Below, piece by piece: positions 60,080-64,000 of a DNA stretch of 64,000 nucleotides. The notes under the pieces are model-generated. The model was not told the DNA's origin. It did no database searches and was given only the letters and a program-made list of their open reading frames with translations. Source of the stretch: Mucor racemosus (taxonomy: Eukaryota > Mucoromycota > Mucoromycetes > Mucorales > Mucoraceae); contig JAPEHQ010000004.1 in NCBI GenBank assembly GCA_027405735.1, positions 2,356,001 through 2,420,000 of the forward strand, written 5' to 3'. Position numbers and translations under genes: made by a program. Numbering within the stretch: position 1 is the stretch's first letter; each line of letters starts with the position of its first letter.

Positions 60080-60690
60080 TGCTGTCAAGCCCAGCTTACA
60101 GTATACTAATAAATTTGGCTGGCAAAATGCGGCTCGACACCAATGCTAATTCACACCCACTAAAGTCAGTAAGGTCACCAGTTGTCACCAAATATGGATC
60201 CAAATAAGCTCCCTTTGCAATGGTAGGTATTTCCAGTACTAATCCATGGAATTGAAAACGGTTCAGCCTCCTCGAGTTGATGTGGAAATGGAGAAATCAA
60301 AACTCGCACTTGCTTAACCTATTTTTATGGGCTGTTTCAGATATTCTGAGCATTTTATAAAATCAAATAATGGTTCAAATTTGAATTTTGAAGTTGTACT
60401 TGATACATAGTGGATATACAAAGAACATGTCTTGATTTCATTAGCTAACAGCTGTCTTTTGAAGAAGTATACCATCCATCATTGTAGACAAGAAACCTGT
60501 CTTCCTCTGCTTAAAAAAATTGAACTGGAAAAATGCTTCTTGTAATAATCAATAAACATTGGTTCAACTGGGCTGTAACCTGTAGGTTTCAAAATATACT
60601 ACAGTTATAACATTATCCAGCGCTAAATAACTCTGGTATCCCTTGGATTTGCTAGATAAATCTTACGAATCAAGAGCACCATTTTCCCAA
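60080..60690 (-). repeat. Dispersed repeat family C, copy C2
   Basis: Reverse-complement relative of 10230-10750. It forms the right end of the B block or a separate element next to it. No convincing coding sequence; the 83-codon ORF at 59956-60207 crosses into it and is not supported. Confidence 0.45.
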
Positions 60691-60693
60691 ATG

Positions 60694-61560
60694 GCGTATT
60701 TCACTGCTAAAGGATTGAAAACTTTGAGGCTTCATATTTCTAAAAAAAATTAAGCTATACTAACACTTTTTAATAATGGAACTTACTTGTTTTAAAGTAC
60801 TCTATAACATATTTGAATATAAAAAAATCCTGAGTACTTTTATTTTTTTCTTATTTTTTTGGGCATTTCTATAGTAGGTTCCAAAATATTGGTTAAATTG
60901 AGCAAATTTTTTTTTGCATTCAAGTCATTAAGCTCGTTGACCTCTCTCGGACCCAATTTAGAGTTTTTCAAAATATTAATTTTTCGTGAAGATATCCTCA
61001 AAAATGTGTACAAAAAAGTACCTTCATTTCTGGCGTCCATTTTCCCCTTATATACCCTCATTCCAAATTCTGAAACTGAAAAAAAAATTGGACAAAAAGT
61101 TTGTTTTCTCTACGGAAAATGCAGCTAAAAAGTTGAATAATAGCTCGATCGATAGATAATTTTTTTGCGCATTATTGCTGTTTATCATATTTTAAATATG
61201 CTTATAAAAAGTGTTCTGTATCTTCAAAAAACCTTCAAAATTTCAATTGCATTTTGAGCAAAATTTAATGTGAAACATTCTTTTTAATTTTATTTAGATG
61301 GATGCAGAATCCAAAACTGCACAAAAACTATTTAATATGCTAGATCGACTTACTTTGCAGTTCATGAGTCATTGAACAATTTTGTTTTTTTCATCATTTT
61401 TCGTCCATTTTTTAAAATAAATTTTGGAGACCAGCTATCATCAGCTTTAAGCTGTAATATGAGCTACTATTTTCATTGTGTCGATGAAAAATCAATGTTT
61501 TTCGCTGAAATAAAATATTCATAGTAGCTTTTAGATGGATCTATAATATCGTAATGTAAA
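60694..61560 (-). repeat. Repeat family A, copy A5, proximal piece
   Basis: Continues the A core interrupted at 56140; together the two pieces give about 1.26 kb, like core-only copy A4. It lacks the LTR-like part. Confidence 0.75.
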
Positions 61561-62116
61561 TACTATACAATAAATTGACACCTCGATTTCAGTACTTATT
61601 TTTACAATCAATTTCAGATCAATTTTAGACCAATGTTAGGCCGGTACACTTACATTCTGGTATTAACTCTTTTATTTTTGGGCAGATATTAATGGCTCAT
61701 AGAGGGAAAATTTGTCTTCTTTGAATATTTGACGTGATTCGGCTCAATATTGGACAAAAAAAATCGAACCCCATTTGAAACCAACTTTTATAACCGTAAA
61801 AAACAGACAAAAAAACCGTTATCTCGCCGAATTTTGATCCTAATAACTTCCAACTTTACGTCAGAATAATTGCACATATTGGACACAATAATTTTTGAAG
61901 GGCAACTTTCACAACCTACTGTGTATAGGGAAAAGCATTGCCAAAAAGTGCACCTATAACTTACTGCGTACTTTTATTGAAAATAGTTAAAAATACGACC
62001 TCTATAAATACAGATCCAAGTAAGCTGTATGAACTTCATAAAATATTACGCAGGCAACAATTAATGAGAGCCTATCATATTAAACTATATGATAAACCAT
62101 AACCATAACCAAGAAA

Positions 62117-62174
62117 TAGGGATGTTGTCGAGCCGAGCTTGATTTACATCAAGCTCGGTTCGACAACATCCCTA
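62117..62174. repeat. 58-bp near-perfect palindrome (27-bp arms)
   Basis: Arms TAGGGATGTTGTCGA... and its reverse complement pair at 26 of 27 positions around a 4-nt loop (TTAC). The ends TAGGGATG/CATCCCTA resemble terminal inverted repeats of hAT-like elements. A similar single arm (TAGGGATGCTGTCAAGCCCA) lies at about 60074. Confidence 0.9.
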
Positions 62175-63767
62175 CTCATAGGATTTCACAAACAACGCAT
62201 CGTATTACGGTTAACCGAGTTTGACTGCTTTAACGGGCCGTTTTTTATGCAAACTCGAATGAGGGTATTCGAGTTTCTTCTTTTCTTTTTTTGTTAGCTA
62301 AGCTCGAAAACAGGATTGAAAAAATACTTCAAGTTGTGAAACTGCCAAATATGCTATTATCAATTCATAATCTCATATTAACTTGACAATGTTGCTATTA
62401 ACAGCCTCCTTAAGGCAAACCAATACTTGCTCCCACCCCGTTTTTTATCTGGGTTACAAAAGAACGGGCCGTTTTCCAACTCGAATCGAATGGCCGTTTC
62501 CGTTAAAACTCGATTCAAACTCGAATCGAAGCCCATTCCTACCTACTCATAGTAATACTACAAAGAACAAATATACGAATGTGCGTTCAACAGCTGTGAG
62601 AATGGTAAAGTGGAAGTGCGCACCTTCTTCTGCATTTTTCATCTTTTTTTTTTTATATGTATCAAAGCAATTTATGTCAATTTGAGGGGTAATGATTCGA
62701 TGGAAACAAAATTCCTGCAAAAAAATTTGAAACCTGAAAAAGTTACATTCCATATTTTTTTTCAGAAAAAAATCAGATCTCCGACTTTTGTCAATGAATG
62801 ACTAACAGTTATTGAGCAATAATAGAATATGATAGTTATTTTTTGTGCAAAGAAAAAACCGGCCAAAAATTTTCAGAAATCTGAAGAATACAAGAATAAC
62901 TATGAAACTCAATATGTAAACCTCAATTTTAACATTAATCGAAATTATGGAAACGCATTTTTTTTATATTATATACTAATCATCTGTAGAACGTAAATGA
63001 ATTTTCAACGATTACGGCTAATAAAACGCCTAAAAAACGCTAAAATAAACAATACATCTCTAGTCGAATTATTTAAGCAAAATAGGTCTAGTATTGAAAC
63101 TATAACTGGCAATCATAGTCCTAGGTTTATTGAAAAATACTAATTTTTGGTGAAGTAATGAACAATATACAACATAATCTTGTTTTTTGGCCACCACCCT
63201 CATTCCAAAATCTCGATTTTGATGAATTTATAAAACAAATTTGCAGAAAAATGTTTTTGCAAGTAATGTAAATTGATTCATATTTTTTAGGGCTACAAAT
63301 AACATTCAACTACTTAAAGTTTGTTACTATACGATTTGTTGCATAAATTTGAAATTACTGCTCTTTTTTACCTTGATTTCTGTAATACACAGCTTAAAAT
63401 TCTGAATGCCGTCTGGCGGCGTTTGTGGGCGAGCTCAACCACAGATAACAGTTCCAAATATATTATGATACTTAATTTTGATAGGAAATAACGAATAAAT
63501 CAGTAAAAAAATTGATAGGATATATAATCAAGATATCTTGAATTAATAAAGCAGAGTGTTTACTTATTTATCAAGTGTAATGAGGTAGGAAATATTCTTC
63601 AGAAAGTTGACTTTCAAATCCAGTACTTACATGACCAAACTTTAACAAACAATATCTCAAGATCAAAGAAAGAGACGATAAAGATTTCCAAATTTTTTAT
63701 ATATATAAAAGAAGCTTCTTCTTTTGTTTAAACGAAAAGATCTAAAAAATACGAATATGTTATAATA

Positions 63768-63769
<2 letters not shown>

Positions 63770-63799
<30 letters not shown>
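63770..63799. repeat. 30-nt A tract
   Basis: Uninterrupted A run starting 4 bp beyond the stop codon of the phosphate transporter (a T run on its coding strand). Confidence 0.95.
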
Positions 63800-63802
<3 letters not shown>

Positions 63803-64000
63803 CTAAAATCCAATCAAGACCATTAAACCATAACCGATAGTGGCAATACACAACATGGAGAAGATACTTGAAGGAACACCATTGATCAAAAAGTCTTTTG
63901 TGGTCAAATAAGGCTTTCCAAGTTCATTTTCTTGTGAAATAGCATTCATATTAGGGAAACCAGAGACGGGAAGGCCCATGGCAGCAGAGCAAACGAAAGC
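63803..64000 (-). CDS. C-terminus of Pho87/Pho90/Pho91-type phosphate transporter (partial)
   Basis: The last 65 codons of a gene that continues beyond the window. The sequence 'SAAMGLPVSGFPNMNAISQE', then 'ELGKPYLTTKDFLINGVPSS' and a final hydrophobic segment ending 'GLMVLIGF', matches the C-terminus of SPX-containing low-affinity phosphate transporters of the SLC13/divalent-anion symporter superfamily (family motif SSxxGLPVSGFPN). The SPX domain and most membrane segments lie outside the window. Whether it is plasma-membrane (Pho87/90) or vacuolar (Pho91) cannot be told. Confidence 0.85.
   Translation of the reverse strand, partial: AFVCSAAMGLPVSGFPNMNAISQENELGKPYLTTKDFLINGVPSSIFSMLCIATIGYGLMVLIGF

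Larger units (their letters stand above)
56141..60693 (+). mobile_element. Repeat B, copy 2, inserted into A5
   Basis: This 4,553-bp block interrupts family A copy A5. The flanks GTGTAT (56135-56140) and GCGTAT (60694-60699) look like a 6-bp duplication with one change; uninterrupted A copies have a single ACGCGTATTTC. It contains a decayed dynein intermediate chain exon, one M1 repeat, a solo LTR, a 46-bp-spaced array and a family C stretch. The sequence around CACCTGGGCACAACGAAATC occurs at both 56,400 and 60,025 in the same orientation. No transposase or reverse transcriptase is recognised, and its class is unknown. Confidence 0.65.
61561..63802. other. Intergenic with short palindrome-related repeats
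   Basis: No gene recognised. It holds the 58-bp palindrome at 62117-62174 and a GC-richer stretch at 62450-62545 with repeated CTCGAATCGAA/ACGGGCCGTTTT motifs, which also occur near 62235-62275. Short ORFs here have no domain support. Confidence 0.4.

Noticed and set aside
56141..60693. Helitron
   Set aside because: Captured exon content would fit, but I found no clear 5' TC, 3' CTRR with hairpin, or Rep/helicase remnant. The possible 6-bp duplication at its ends also argues against it.

Overview
This is a stretch of AT-rich nuclear DNA from a filamentous fungus, most likely an early-diverging one of the Mucoromycota (Mucorales-like). The evidence is the many short GT-AG introns (about 53-87 nt), a DUF8032-type protein, a copper-fist regulator, a Zn2Cys6 regulator, a Tc1/mariner family and a Ty3 chromovirus. 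No species can be named from the sequence alone.

Host genes lie in three islands. At 3.3-9.6 kb are a Zn2Cys6/fungal-specific transcription factor, a choline-transporter-like (SLC44/PNS1) membrane protein and an SRAP/HMCES-type DNA-protein crosslink protein. At 12.9-19.2 kb on the minus strand is the inner-ring nucleoporin Nup192/Nup205, with a possible small gene just upstream of it. At 41.7-50.8 kb are a protein with two tandem DUF8032-like domains, a Cuf1/Mac1-type copper-fist factor and calmodulin. The window ends inside the last exon of a Pho87/Pho90/Pho91-type phosphate transporter (minus strand). The genes look like unrelated housekeeping and regulatory genes; I see no cluster or pathway joining them. 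The exon models given here were built by hand. Each complete one sums to a whole number of codons.

About half of the remaining DNA is repeats. The main structure is a 15-kb nested pile at 20.4-36.3 kb. Its base is a non-coding element, called B here, whose second copy lies in opposite orientation at 56.1-60.7 kb. Comparing the two copies gives 'empty sites' for most insertions: a nearly new Ty3 chromovirus (26361-32361; LTRs differ at 1 of 356 positions; TSD AATTA), two almost identical Tc1 elements (TA duplications), and solo LTRs with 5-bp duplications (CAATT, ATTAA, CAAGG, and TATAT in the other copy). Another solo LTR with the duplication TAGTT lies inside one of these LTRs. One place is four levels deep: B > solo LTR > solo LTR > Tc1. 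Both copies of B carry a decayed fragment of the C-terminal WD40 region of a cytoplasmic dynein intermediate chain, with a splice donor still present. A second family, A (about 1.2-2.1 kb, five copies plus a fragment), sits at 0-2.3, 11.3-12.5, 36.3-38.3, 52.1-54.2 and 55.7-61.6 kb; the last copy is split by B.

No rRNA, certain tRNA or CRISPR array was seen. Repeat boundaries marked approximate were judged by eye, and sequence identities are visual impressions except where a mismatch count is given.
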